A DNA stretch of 22,191 nucleotides from GCA-002840305 sp964609365 (GCA_964609365.1 CAZSRC010000012.1:1-22191), one strand, 5' to 3'; positions 15,392 to 21,528 are shown, counted from the stretch's first letter. Notes: generated from the letters alone by a model not told the origin. A program made the numbers and translations.

Positions 15392-15994
15392 ATGAAAAAT
15401 GAAAATCAAAATTTAGAACAAGTTTTTTATTATCCTATTATTGGATATAATGCTCCAGATTTTTCAGCCAAGGCTCTTATTTCCAATGAAATAAAAAAAA
15501 TTAATTCCTATGATTATAGAGGGAGATGGTTAGTTTTATTTTTTTATCCTGGTGATTTTACTTTTGTTTGTCCAACGGAACTTGGTGATTTAGCGGATAA
15601 TTATGAGGATGTTAAAAAAATAGGAGCTGAAATAATAGGTATTTCTACTGACAGTGTTTACGTGCACAAGGCTTGGAGTGATTCATCTGAGATGATTAAA
15701 AAAATAAAATTTCCACTTCTTTCTGATCAATCAGGAGATATTAGTAGAGATTATGGGGTTTATGTTGAAGATGAGGGTATTTCTTTGAGGGGTACTTTTA
15801 TTATTGACCCAGATGGAATTTTAAGAGCTATTGAGGTTAATGATGCTGCTGTTGGAAGAAATAGCCAAGAATTAATTAGAAAATTAGAAGCTTGTAAATT
15901 TACTTATGAGCATGGAGATCAGGTTTGCCCAGCTAATTGGAAACCACAAGGGGAAACCTTGAAACCAGGCTTAGATTTAGTAGGAAAAATATAG
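15392..15994 (+). CDS. Typical 2-Cys peroxiredoxin (AhpC/PRX1 type)
   Basis: Thiol peroxidase reducing hydrogen peroxide and organic peroxides. The 200-residue protein has the thioredoxin fold start GYNAPDFSAKA, the peroxidatic Cys60 in FYPGDFTFVCPTE, and the resolving Cys179 in the C-terminal VCPANW motif, followed by the usual KPGLDLVGKI tail. An extra Cys168 lies nearby. The reductant would be a thioredoxin or AhpF-like protein, not encoded here. It is a single-gene unit with promoter and terminator. AATTAA lies 10 nt before the ATG and no SD is seen. Together with rubrerythrin and desulforedoxin in this window it suggests defence against peroxide in an oxygen-sensitive cell. Confidence 0.96.
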   Translation: MKNENQNLEQVFYYPIIGYNAPDFSAKALISNEIKKINSYDYRGRWLVLFFYPGDFTFVCPTELGDLADNYEDVKKIGAEIIGISTDSVYVHKAWSDSSEMIKKIKFPLLSDQSGDISRDYGVYVEDEGISLRGTFIIDPDGILRAIEVNDAAVGRNSQELIRKLEACKFTYEHGDQVCPANWKPQGETLKPGLDLVGKI

Positions 15995-16017
15995 TTTTTA
16001 ATAATACTTGTTTTATA

Positions 16018-16046
16018 AAAGGGCCTTTTTAGAGAGGGCTCTTTTT
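16018..16046 (+). terminator. Intrinsic terminator after the peroxiredoxin gene
   Basis: AAAGGGCC (16018-16025) pairs with GGCTCTTT (16037-16044) through one G-U wobble around an 11-nt loop, followed by further Ts. It lies 24 nt after the stop and ends 1 nt before the next -35 box. Confidence 0.72.
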
Positions 16047-16047
16047 C

Positions 16048-16076
16048 TTGACTTTTTTTAGGTTTTATGATATAAT
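16048..16076 (+). promoter_or_regulatory. Promoter of the SPFH / three-TM protein unit
   Basis: TTGACT (16048-16053), a 17-nt spacer and a perfect TATAAT (16071-16076). This is one of the strongest matches in the window. The leader is about 40 nt and carries an SD. Confidence 0.85.
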
Positions 16077-16110
16077 ATAATTATATTTAATTGAGTTCAT
16101 TAACAAAAAT

Positions 16111-16115
16111 AGGAG
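16111..16115 (+). promoter_or_regulatory. Shine-Dalgarno site deciding the SPFH gene start
   Basis: AGGAG, 8 nt before the ATG at 16124. It rules out the in-frame TTG at 16091, which has no ribosome-binding site. Confidence 0.8.
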
Positions 16116-16123
16116 ACATAAAA

Positions 16124-17089
16124 ATGAAAAAATTTATTGGTGTAGATTTTTGGTTGTTATATTTAGTAGCCGTAACTTTAATTTCGCTGATTGTATTGGC
16201 GCCTATGGCTTACCTCGGATTATTTTTCTGGGGATTGATTGCAGGTTTTACCCTGTTTATTTCTTTATTGATTTTTTCCTTGTTACCAAGGAGAGGCACA
16301 AAAGACGGTTCTGATAAGGGATTTTTTGTTGTAGATAATAATCATGTAGCCCTAATTGAAATAATGGGCAGGTATTATGGAGAATTAGAAGCTGGATATT
16401 ATTTTATATTTCCATTTTTTAATCTAATTTTTATTAAGGCTATTATATTCAAGGGAGAATGCGAAATTGTTCTCTTTGACCAAGGTCCTGATAAAAAAGT
16501 TGACTTTAAAGATGGGGTAGCTGCTGATGTAGACTCCAGACTCTATTACAAAATTGAAGACGCCTACAAAGCTGTTTATAACTTGGATAATTTTTATTCA
16601 ATGTTGAAGGACAGGATTGAATCTTCTCTAAGAGCTTATATGGGTTCTAATGATTTGGATTTTATCAACCAAAACAAAGCTAATGTATCTCTTGGTACTA
16701 TCTGTAATACTGCTATGATCGCTGATATGAACGTGAGTTGGGGGATAAAAATTATTAATTTAACTGTATCTGATATTAAATTATCGGATGATGATATCAA
16801 AATAAGGCGTCAAATCATGGAGAAAAATATCCAAATTGAGCTGGCTGAAAAAGATAAACAGATCGCTAAGTCCAAGGCAGAGGCTGATAAAATAGCCGAA
16901 GAATTGAAAGGTAAAGCTTTGTTTGAAAAAATTCAAGCCATGGCCTCAGCTGGATTAGATGAATTAGCTGTTTTGGCTTTTTTAGAGTCTGAAATTAAAT
17001 GGAAAAGTCTGGGAGACAAGACCGTTGTTATTGATGATGGCTCTGGTTTAGCTGGGATCATCGCCAAGCTTAAAGCTTTGGGAATTTAA
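16124..17089 (+). CDS. SPFH/band-7 domain membrane protein
   Basis: A 321-residue protein with two N-terminal membrane helices (about 9-29 and 31-54), a short basic stretch (PRRGTK), an SPFH (stomatin/prohibitin/flotillin) domain (about 66-225, beginning GFFVVDNNHVALIEI), and a charged coiled coil (about 226-265, EKNIQIELAEKDKQIAKSKAEADK). A short C-terminal domain ends in a GLAGIIAKL helix. SPFH proteins form ring-like scaffolds on membranes and often act with a partner membrane protein, here most likely the gene 34 nt downstream. The start is set by an SD 8 nt before the ATG. GC is visibly higher than in the neighbouring operons, which with the SD suggests a different origin or strong translation. 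Confidence 0.85.
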   Translation: MKKFIGVDFWLLYLVAVTLISLIVLAPMAYLGLFFWGLIAGFTLFISLLIFSLLPRRGTKDGSDKGFFVVDNNHVALIEIMGRYYGELEAGYYFIFPFFNLIFIKAIIFKGECEIVLFDQGPDKKVDFKDGVAADVDSRLYYKIEDAYKAVYNLDNFYSMLKDRIESSLRAYMGSNDLDFINQNKANVSLGTICNTAMIADMNVSWGIKIINLTVSDIKLSDDDIKIRRQIMEKNIQIELAEKDKQIAKSKAEADKIAEELKGKALFEKIQAMASAGLDELAVLAFLESEIKWKSLGDKTVVIDDGSGLAGIIAKLKALGI

Positions 17090-17111
17090 AAAAAGTATAA
17101 ATAAATAAAAA

Positions 17112-17118
17112 AAGGAGG
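17112..17118 (+). promoter_or_regulatory. Canonical Shine-Dalgarno site of the three-TM protein gene
   Basis: AAGGAGG, 5 nt before the ATG at 17124; near-perfect complement to the usual 16S rRNA tail. Confidence 0.85.
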
Positions 17119-17123
17119 CTAAA

Positions 17124-17801
17124 ATGTCACCACATAAAATGAATAAAAAAGGCTCGACTTCAGCGATGCCAGTTACTAATGAAGAAAAAAAAGAAAAAAA
17201 ACAAGGTGAAAATTTTTTCATGCCTATATTTAGATTTATTCTATCTTTTATGATAGGGGCAATAGTTATTGTTATATTTTTTGCAATAACATGGCTATTT
17301 GAGCTTAGGTTTGGATCTTTTCATTTTGATTTTTGGGTTAAAGCTATAGCCTCCTTAACTCTAGCAGCGCTAGTTTTAAAGGTTGGGAGTATAGTAAAAC
17401 CAGGGGAAACATTGCTAACTAAGGCAATACCATTTACTCTGATTAGTTTATTTCTCTGCCTGATACTTTGGCATTATGGTTATAGATATTCAAGAGAATT
17501 TGGTTTTTCAGATACAAGCAAAATTTCTCAAACCGGAAACCCTTTTGCCAATAAAATTCCAACTCATGTTTTTCACTTAGAAAGAGGAGAAAAATCTTTT
17601 TGGGTTGATTTTCCTGCTGGATATAAAATGGAAACTTGGGGAGACCTAAACAGTTATAAAATGTTCTACGAAACCGGAGAAACGGTAAATGTTACCGGTG
17701 AAGACGTTGTTTACTTGCCAGATAGACCTGGACCAAACCGTGTCAAATTTGAGTCACTTGCGAATGGACAAAAGATTTATGTCTATTTGTCAAAACTCTA
17801 A
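17124..17801 (+). CDS. Three-TM membrane protein with C-terminal extracytoplasmic domain
   Basis: A 225-residue protein that I cannot assign to a family. The N-terminal 30 residues are charged and hydrophilic, followed by three membrane helices (about 34-57, 69-90 and 99-117). A soluble C-terminal domain of about 105 residues follows, rich in aromatic residues and predicted beta strands (HVFHLERGEKSFWVDF, GDLNSYKMFYETGE, DVVYLPDRPGPNRV). An odd number of helices puts the tail on the opposite side from the N-terminus, probably outside. It is co-transcribed with the SPFH gene (34-nt gap, own perfect SD) and closed by a strong terminator, so it is likely its membrane partner. GC is higher than in nearby genes, as in the SPFH gene. 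Confidence 0.75.
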   Translation: MSPHKMNKKGSTSAMPVTNEEKKEKKQGENFFMPIFRFILSFMIGAIVIVIFFAITWLFELRFGSFHFDFWVKAIASLTLAALVLKVGSIVKPGETLLTKAIPFTLISLFLCLILWHYGYRYSREFGFSDTSKISQTGNPFANKIPTHVFHLERGEKSFWVDFPAGYKMETWGDLNSYKMFYETGETVNVTGEDVVYLPDRPGPNRVKFESLANGQKIYVYLSKL

Positions 17802-17812
17802 CAAATCAAAAT

Positions 17813-17840
17813 AAAAGGGTGAAAACTTCACCCTTTTTTT
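17813..17840 (+). terminator. Intrinsic terminator after the three-TM protein gene
   Basis: AAAGGGTGAA and TTCACCCTTT form a 10-bp stem (11 with the flanking A-T pair) around an AAC loop, followed by a run of Ts, 11 nt after the stop. Confidence 0.9.
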
Positions 17841-17842
17841 AT

Positions 17843-17871
17843 TTGCCTTTTTTAAAAAATAATGCTAATAT
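17843..17871 (+). promoter_or_regulatory. Probable promoter of the pilin-like gene
   Basis: TTGCCT (17843-17848), a 17-nt spacer and TAATAT (17866-17871) with an extended -10 TG at 17863-17864. The -10 match is only moderate. It starts 2 nt after the upstream terminator. Confidence 0.45.
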
Positions 17872-17912
17872 TCTATTATTGATATTATTTAAGATTATTT
17901 AAAATTTAAAAT

Positions 17913-18287
17913 ATGTTTAAAAAAATTTTTATCTTTTTTTCAGTTTTCTCTATTTTTTTAGTCTTTTCTTTTTCATCAGCTTTAGCCCAAACCTCCGCCG
18001 ATCAACCAGTTGAAACTATTAGCGGAGTTGTTTCTCTTAGTAATCCACTTGGGACCAGCAGTATCCCAACTTTAATTGGTAGAGTTATTGATTCTGTTTT
18101 GGGTATAGTTGGTTCTTTGGCTTTGGTAATGTTTGTATATGGTGGTTTGATTTGGATGACAGCTGCCGGTAATGAGCAAAGCGTTACAAAGGGCAAAAAT
18201 ATTTTAATGTGGGCAACAATAGGATTAGTTGTTATATTTACATCTTATGCCTTAGTCAAGTTCGTTATTCAGGCAATTGGCGCTTAA
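17913..18287 (+). CDS. VirB2/TrbC-like pilin (Mbov_0395-type)
   Basis: A 124-residue protein with a signal peptide (about 1-25, basic KK then a hydrophobic core and SALA before a likely cleavage at Gln26). A short Ser/Thr-rich segment and two membrane helices follow (about 61-81 and 97-119), separated by a small polar loop (AAGNEQSVTKGKN). The pattern IGRVIDSVLGIVGSLALVMFVYGGLIWMTA resembles the small pilin-like conjugal-transfer proteins that are common in Patescibacteria and mycoplasmas. In VirB2 systems such proteins assemble an extracellular filament. No other type IV secretion gene is present here, so a role in transfer is not implied; it could form an envelope structure. It appears to be a one-gene unit. 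Confidence 0.8.
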   Translation: MFKKIFIFFSVFSIFLVFSFSSALAQTSADQPVETISGVVSLSNPLGTSSIPTLIGRVIDSVLGIVGSLALVMFVYGGLIWMTAAGNEQSVTKGKNILMWATIGLVVIFTSYALVKFVIQAIGA

Positions 18288-18296
18288 TTTAAATTA

Positions 18297-18324
18297 TTGA
18301 CTTTTATTTTTTTTCTTGTAAAAT
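18297..18324 (+). promoter_or_regulatory. Promoter of tRNA-Tyr / mini-protein / mutM
   Basis: TTGACT (18297-18302), a 16-nt spacer and TAAAAT (18319-18324) with TG just before it. Transcription would start about 25 nt before the tRNA. Confidence 0.72.
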
Positions 18325-18354
18325 AGATAGAGTTAATAATTTAATAGATTTTCC

Positions 18355-18437
18355 GGGTCGATACCAAAGCGGTCAACTGGGGCAGACTGTAAATCTGCTG
18401 GCGTTAGCCTTCGCAAGTTCGAATCTTGCTCGGCCCA
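18355..18437 (+). tRNA. tRNA-Tyr (anticodon GUA)
   Basis: An 83-nt class II tRNA. Acceptor GGGTCGA pairs with TCGGCCC (one T-G wobble), the anticodon stem CAGA/TCTG holds loop CTGTAAA (anticodon GTA), a long variable arm follows, then the T arm with GTTCGAATC. The discriminator is A and CCA is not encoded. It is the first gene of a unit that continues into a 33-residue ORF and mutM. Confidence 0.96.
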
Positions 18438-18451
18438 CAAATTTTTCTTCT

Positions 18452-18553
18452 ATGTTAATAAATCCAGATAAAATAGGAAGAAGTTTCCTCAAAATATTTT
18501 TTATTTTGTTTTTAGCACTTCTAGGTGTTTTTTTATTATTATCTATAATATAG
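18452..18553 (+). CDS. 33-residue single-span membrane mini-protein (candidate)
   Basis: A complete small ORF starting with ATG 14 nt after tRNA-Tyr and ending 4 nt before the mutM start, the same gap as in several true operon junctions here. It encodes a short polar N-terminus (MLINPDKIGRS) followed by one hydrophobic helix (about 12-33, rich in Phe, Leu and Ile), so it would be a one-pass membrane peptide. I recognise no family, and there is no SD. It could be real or a chance ORF in A/T-rich DNA; the exact fit between tRNA and mutM is the main argument for it. Confidence 0.5.
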   Translation: MLINPDKIGRSFLKIFFILFLALLGVFLLLSII

Positions 18554-18557
18554 TTTT

Positions 18558-19430
18558 ATGCCAGAGTTGCCAGAGGTAGAAACAATTAGAAACGGTTTGC
18601 GCCGTTTTATTTTAAATCAAAAAATTTCTAAAGTTGAGATTTTAGATAAAAAAATATTAAATGATTTTCCAAAAAAATTTAATCTTCTTGATGATTGTTT
18701 TTTAGAAATAGATAGAGTTGGAAAGTTATTAATTTTTAATTTCAAAAAAAGCTCTTTGAAATTATTGATTCATCTTAGAATGACTGGTCAATTAGTTTTT
18801 TGTCAAAAAAATAAAAAAATCAAAAAACTTATTTTGGGAGGGCACTCTGATCGCTCAACTAAGATTAATTGTCAAAATTTAAAACATCTTAGATTTAAAA
18901 TTATTTTTAAAAATGGGGATGAATTAAATTTAAATGATACTCGTCGCTTTGCTAAAGTTTCTTTAGTTAGCCCAGATGTTTTATTGTTGGAGAAAAAAAA
19001 ATTTGGAATAGAACCTCTTTCATCGGAGTTTTCTTATTTAAATTTTTTAGAAATAATAAAAAATAAAAAATCAAAAAACATTAAGTCTTTTTTGCTAGAT
19101 CAATCCTTAATTGCCGGAATAGGAAATATTTATGCTGATGAAATTTTATTTAGTAGTAAGATTAATCCAATCAGAAATGTGGGCTCTTTATCTAAACTAG
19201 AAGTAGCAGATCTACATAAAAACATTAATAAAATTATAAAATTAGCAGTTGATAAAAAAGGCACTACTTTTAGTGACTATGTTGATATTGAAGGAAAAAG
19301 TGGCTCCTTTTTAGGTTTTTTACAAGTTTATGGAAGAGATGCTCTACCTTGTAAAAAATGCAAAAATACAATAAAAAAGATAAAATTAGCTGGTAGAGGA
19401 ACTCATTATTGTTCTTTTTGTCAAAAATAG
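18558..19430 (+). CDS. mutM: Formamidopyrimidine-DNA glycosylase
   Basis: Base-excision repair enzyme (Fpg) removing 8-oxoguanine and formamidopyrimidines, with AP-lyase activity. In 290 residues it shows the catalytic N-terminus MPELPEVETI (Pro2, Glu3, Glu6), the lysine of DRVGKLL (K56), HLRMTGQL (72-79), the NDTRRFAK strand, and the helix-two-turn-helix QSLIAGIGNIYADE (182-195). The C-terminal zinc finger has C265, C268, C285 and C288 and the DNA-binding Arg280 in AGRGTHYC. All key residues are present. It is the last gene of the tRNA-Tyr unit, 4 nt after the mini-protein. Its presence fits with the peroxide-defence genes in this window. Confidence 0.97.
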   Translation: MPELPEVETIRNGLRRFILNQKISKVEILDKKILNDFPKKFNLLDDCFLEIDRVGKLLIFNFKKSSLKLLIHLRMTGQLVFCQKNKKIKKLILGGHSDRSTKINCQNLKHLRFKIIFKNGDELNLNDTRRFAKVSLVSPDVLLLEKKKFGIEPLSSEFSYLNFLEIIKNKKSKNIKSFLLDQSLIAGIGNIYADEILFSSKINPIRNVGSLSKLEVADLHKNINKIIKLAVDKKGTTFSDYVDIEGKSGSFLGFLQVYGRDALPCKKCKNTIKKIKLAGRGTHYCSFCQK

Positions 19431-19443
19431 CATTTTTCTATCG

Positions 19444-19471
19444 TTGACTTTTGTCTTTTATTTGTTATAAT
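19444..19471 (+). promoter_or_regulatory. Promoter of rpmG-permease-rubrerythrin-desulforedoxin
   Basis: TTGACT (19444-19449), a 16-nt spacer and a perfect TATAAT (19466-19471). The leader is about 34 nt. Confidence 0.82.
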
Positions 19472-19511
19472 AGCTTATATTGAATATAATTAATAAATTA
19501 TTAAGAAAAGT

Positions 19512-19670
19512 ATGTCACAAGATAATTTGATCAAATTAGAGTGTACTGAGTGCAAAAGAGTTACTCATAATTCTCATAAAAACAAAAAAACCTTAAAAGC
19601 AGTACGTTTAGAATTAAGCAAGTATTGTAAGTTTTGTAAAAAAAATACTCCACACAAAGAGACTAAATAA
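19512..19670 (+). CDS. rpmG: 50S ribosomal protein L33 (bL33)
   Basis: A 52-residue ribosomal protein of the large subunit, near the E site. It is of the zinc-binding type: CTEC (C11, C14) and CKFC (C39, C42) form the ribbon, with the conserved LELSKYC stretch between. Length and motif spacing match bL33. The stop is 9 nt before the permease gene. No SD is present; a purine-rich AAGAAAAG lies immediately before the ATG. It has a strong promoter of its own, as expected for a ribosomal gene. Confidence 0.95.
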   Translation: MSQDNLIKLECTECKRVTHNSHKNKKTLKAVRLELSKYCKFCKKNTPHKETK

Positions 19671-19679
19671 TATTTTTAA

Positions 19680-20714
19680 ATGAAAGAAAATAATCTTTCC
19701 AAATATTTTTTAATATTTTTGATAATAATGGCTTCCTTGGCCTGTATTTTGTTATTCAGGCCTTTTTTAATTGAAATAATTATTTCAGCGGTTTTGGTTT
19801 CTGTTTTTTATTCCCCATTCTTAAAATTAAGTAAACTATTTAAGGGTAGAAGAAAATTAGCCGCTTTTTTAATGTGTTTAATTTTATTATTAATAATAAT
19901 TATCCCAATTAGTAATTTAATAATCTTAGCGGGTAAGCAATCTTCGAGCTCTTATTCTGAGACAATAAATTTTATTAATAAAACCAGTAATGGATTTAAA
20001 CAAAATATTATTAATAATTTTGATTTTATAGATCCGGAAAATGAATACATAAAAGATTTTATTTTTGGGGCGACAAAAACAATTAGTGATTGGATGTCTA
20101 GGGCTGCTAGCTCTATAATTAAAGAAACTACTGCCTTTATGGTTTCCTTAGCTTTGATAGTTTTGACAATGTTTTTCTTTTTCGTTGATGGAGAAAAGAT
20201 GCTTAATAAATTAAAGGTTTGGTCACCACTTCCCAATAAATATGATATTGAATTATTTAAAAAATTTAGAGAGGTTAGTTATAGTGCGATGATCTCTACT
20301 TTTTTAACTGCTGGAGTTCAGGGTATAATTGGTGCTATAGGTTTTTTGATAGCAGGTGTTCCTGCTTTTTACCCTGGAATTTTAATTGCTTTATTTTCCT
20401 TAATTCCTTATATCGGATCAATGGCAATATATATTCCCATAGGCATCTATTTAATATTGGCTGGGCAAGTTTTTCAGGGAGTTTTTATTTTAGCTTGGGG
20501 AGCAATAATTATTGGTAATACAGATAATTTAATTAGAGCCTGGATTTTAAAAAGTGGGTCTAAGATAAATCCAATTTTTATAATATTTTCTTTAATGGGT
20601 GGAATTACTTTATTTGGTTTTTGGGGATTAGTTTTGGGTCCCTTACTTTTATCTTTGGTTGCTACAGTTTTTCATATATATGAAGTTGAATATAATGATA
20701 GCTTGGATATCTAA
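19680..20714 (+). CDS. AI-2E family transporter (TqsA/YdiK/PerM-like)
   Basis: A 344-residue polytopic membrane protein of the AI-2 exporter superfamily. It has two N-terminal helices (about 9-26 and 31-50), a third at about 60-82, a hydrophilic middle segment (about 85-150, probably the soluble inserted region), and four or five C-terminal helices. The C-terminal part has the family-typical pattern GVPAFYPGILIALFSLIPYIGS, WGAIIIGNTDNLIRAWIL and GGITLFGFWGLVLGPLLLSL. Members export small molecules or ions; true AI-2 export is proved for few, so the substrate is unknown. It lies between rpmG (9-nt gap) and rubrerythrin (26-nt gap) on the same transcript. Confidence 0.9.
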   Translation: MKENNLSKYFLIFLIIMASLACILLFRPFLIEIIISAVLVSVFYSPFLKLSKLFKGRRKLAAFLMCLILLLIIIIPISNLIILAGKQSSSSYSETINFINKTSNGFKQNIINNFDFIDPENEYIKDFIFGATKTISDWMSRAASSIIKETTAFMVSLALIVLTMFFFFVDGEKMLNKLKVWSPLPNKYDIELFKKFREVSYSAMISTFLTAGVQGIIGAIGFLIAGVPAFYPGILIALFSLIPYIGSMAIYIPIGIYLILAGQVFQGVFILAWGAIIIGNTDNLIRAWILKSGSKINPIFIIFSLMGGITLFGFWGLVLGPLLLSLVATVFHIYEVEYNDSLDI

Positions 20715-20740
20715 AATATTTATAATTAATTTTTAATATT

Positions 20741-21271
20741 ATGTTGGGAGAAAAAACAAGAAAAAATTTAGAAGAAGCTTTTGCTGGAGAATCAATGGCT
20801 AGAAATAAATATGATTATTTTGCTAGTGTTTTTCGCAAGGCTGGATATGTTCAAATTGCTAATATTTTTGAAGAAACAGCAAAAAATGAAAAAGAGCATG
20901 CTAAGTTATGGGCTAAGCAGTTGGGATATATTCATGAAAATATAGAAGATAATTTAAAATCAGCTATTGAAGGAGAAAATTATGAACATAGTTCTATGTA
21001 TCCTCGTATGGAAAAGGAAGCTTTAGAAGAAGGGCATGAAGATATAGCTAAATTATTTCATGAGGTAGCTGAAGTTGAAGAAGCACATGAGGCTCGTTAT
21101 AAAAAATTATTAGAAAATATTGAAAAGGGAATGGTTTTTAAGAGAGATGAGGTTAATCTTTGGAAATGTAATAACTGTGGTTATATTCATGAGGGTCAAG
21201 AGGCTCCCGAGAAATGTCCAGCCTGCGCTCATCCTCAAGCCCATTTTGAAATTTTTGTAAAAAATTATTAA
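20741..21271 (+). CDS. Rubrerythrin
   Basis: A non-haem di-iron peroxidase that reduces hydrogen peroxide in anaerobes and is fed by rubredoxin-type electrons. The 176-residue protein has an N-terminal ferritin-like four-helix bundle with iron ligands Glu17, ExxH (E50-H53), Glu79 and a second ExxH (E113-H116). The C-terminal rubredoxin domain has CNNCGYIHEG (C143, C146) and CPAC (C159, C162). All ligands are present. It is followed after 27 nt by a desulforedoxin-like gene, a likely electron-transfer partner. AATTAA is 11 nt before the ATG and no SD is seen. The alternative start options are poor. Confidence 0.95.
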   Translation: MLGEKTRKNLEEAFAGESMARNKYDYFASVFRKAGYVQIANIFEETAKNEKEHAKLWAKQLGYIHENIEDNLKSAIEGENYEHSSMYPRMEKEALEEGHEDIAKLFHEVAEVEEAHEARYKKLLENIEKGMVFKRDEVNLWKCNNCGYIHEGQEAPEKCPACAHPQAHFEIFVKNY

Positions 21272-21298
21272 TTTTTTATTACAATTAATATTTAGAAT

Positions 21299-21430
21299 AT
21301 GAATAATAGAGTAGGAAAAATTTATGTTTGTGATATTTGCGGTAATGAGGTTGAATTTATAAATGATGGTGGAGCTCCAATTATTTGTTGCGGGGAGCCG
21401 ATGAAGGAGAAAGAGAAGGCAGAAAAATAG
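21299..21430 (+). CDS. Desulforedoxin-like small iron protein
   Basis: A 43-residue protein matching desulforedoxin, or the N-terminal domain of desulfoferrodoxin. The iron-binding cysteines are CDIC (C11, C14) and the adjacent pair CC (C30, C31) in IICCGEPM, the hallmark of this fold. The lysine/glutamate tail is short and there is no superoxide-reductase domain. It probably binds one Fe(Cys)4 centre and passes electrons to or from the rubrerythrin encoded 27 nt upstream. AATTAA lies 10 nt before the ATG. A strong terminator follows. Confidence 0.93.
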   Translation: MNNRVGKIYVCDICGNEVEFINDGGAPIICCGEPMKEKEKAEK

Positions 21431-21454
21431 ATAAATATATATTTAGACAAAGAG

Positions 21455-21477
21455 AAAACCGCGAAAGCGGTTTTTTT
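21455..21477 (+). terminator. Intrinsic terminator after the desulforedoxin-like gene
   Basis: AAAACCGC / GCGGTTTT forms a perfect 8-bp stem with a GAAA tetraloop, followed by more Ts. It ends the rpmG unit. Confidence 0.93.
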
Positions 21478-21513
21478 GTTTAGATCAAATTTAAGCTATC
21501 TTCATCTTGTTTT

Positions 21514-21522
21514 TGCTATAAT
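21514..21522 (+). promoter_or_regulatory. Extended -10 promoter of the terminal HTH gene, likely leaderless transcript
   Basis: TGC followed by a perfect TATAAT (21517-21522). No convincing -35 box is seen at 16-18 nt. Initiation 6-7 nt downstream would fall on or beside the ATG at 21529, which implies a leaderless mRNA. Confidence 0.6.
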
Positions 21523-21528
21523 GTTTTT

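Noticed and set aside
16091..16123. Upstream TTG start that would add 11 residues to the SPFH protein
   Set aside because: No ribosome-binding site before it, and an SD stands 8 nt before the ATG at 16124; the extra codons are simply the leader containing that SD.
19424..19438. AAAAAT-AGC-ATTTTT after mutM as a terminator
   Set aside because: Only six A-T pairs and no clean T tract beyond the stem; not enough to call a terminator.
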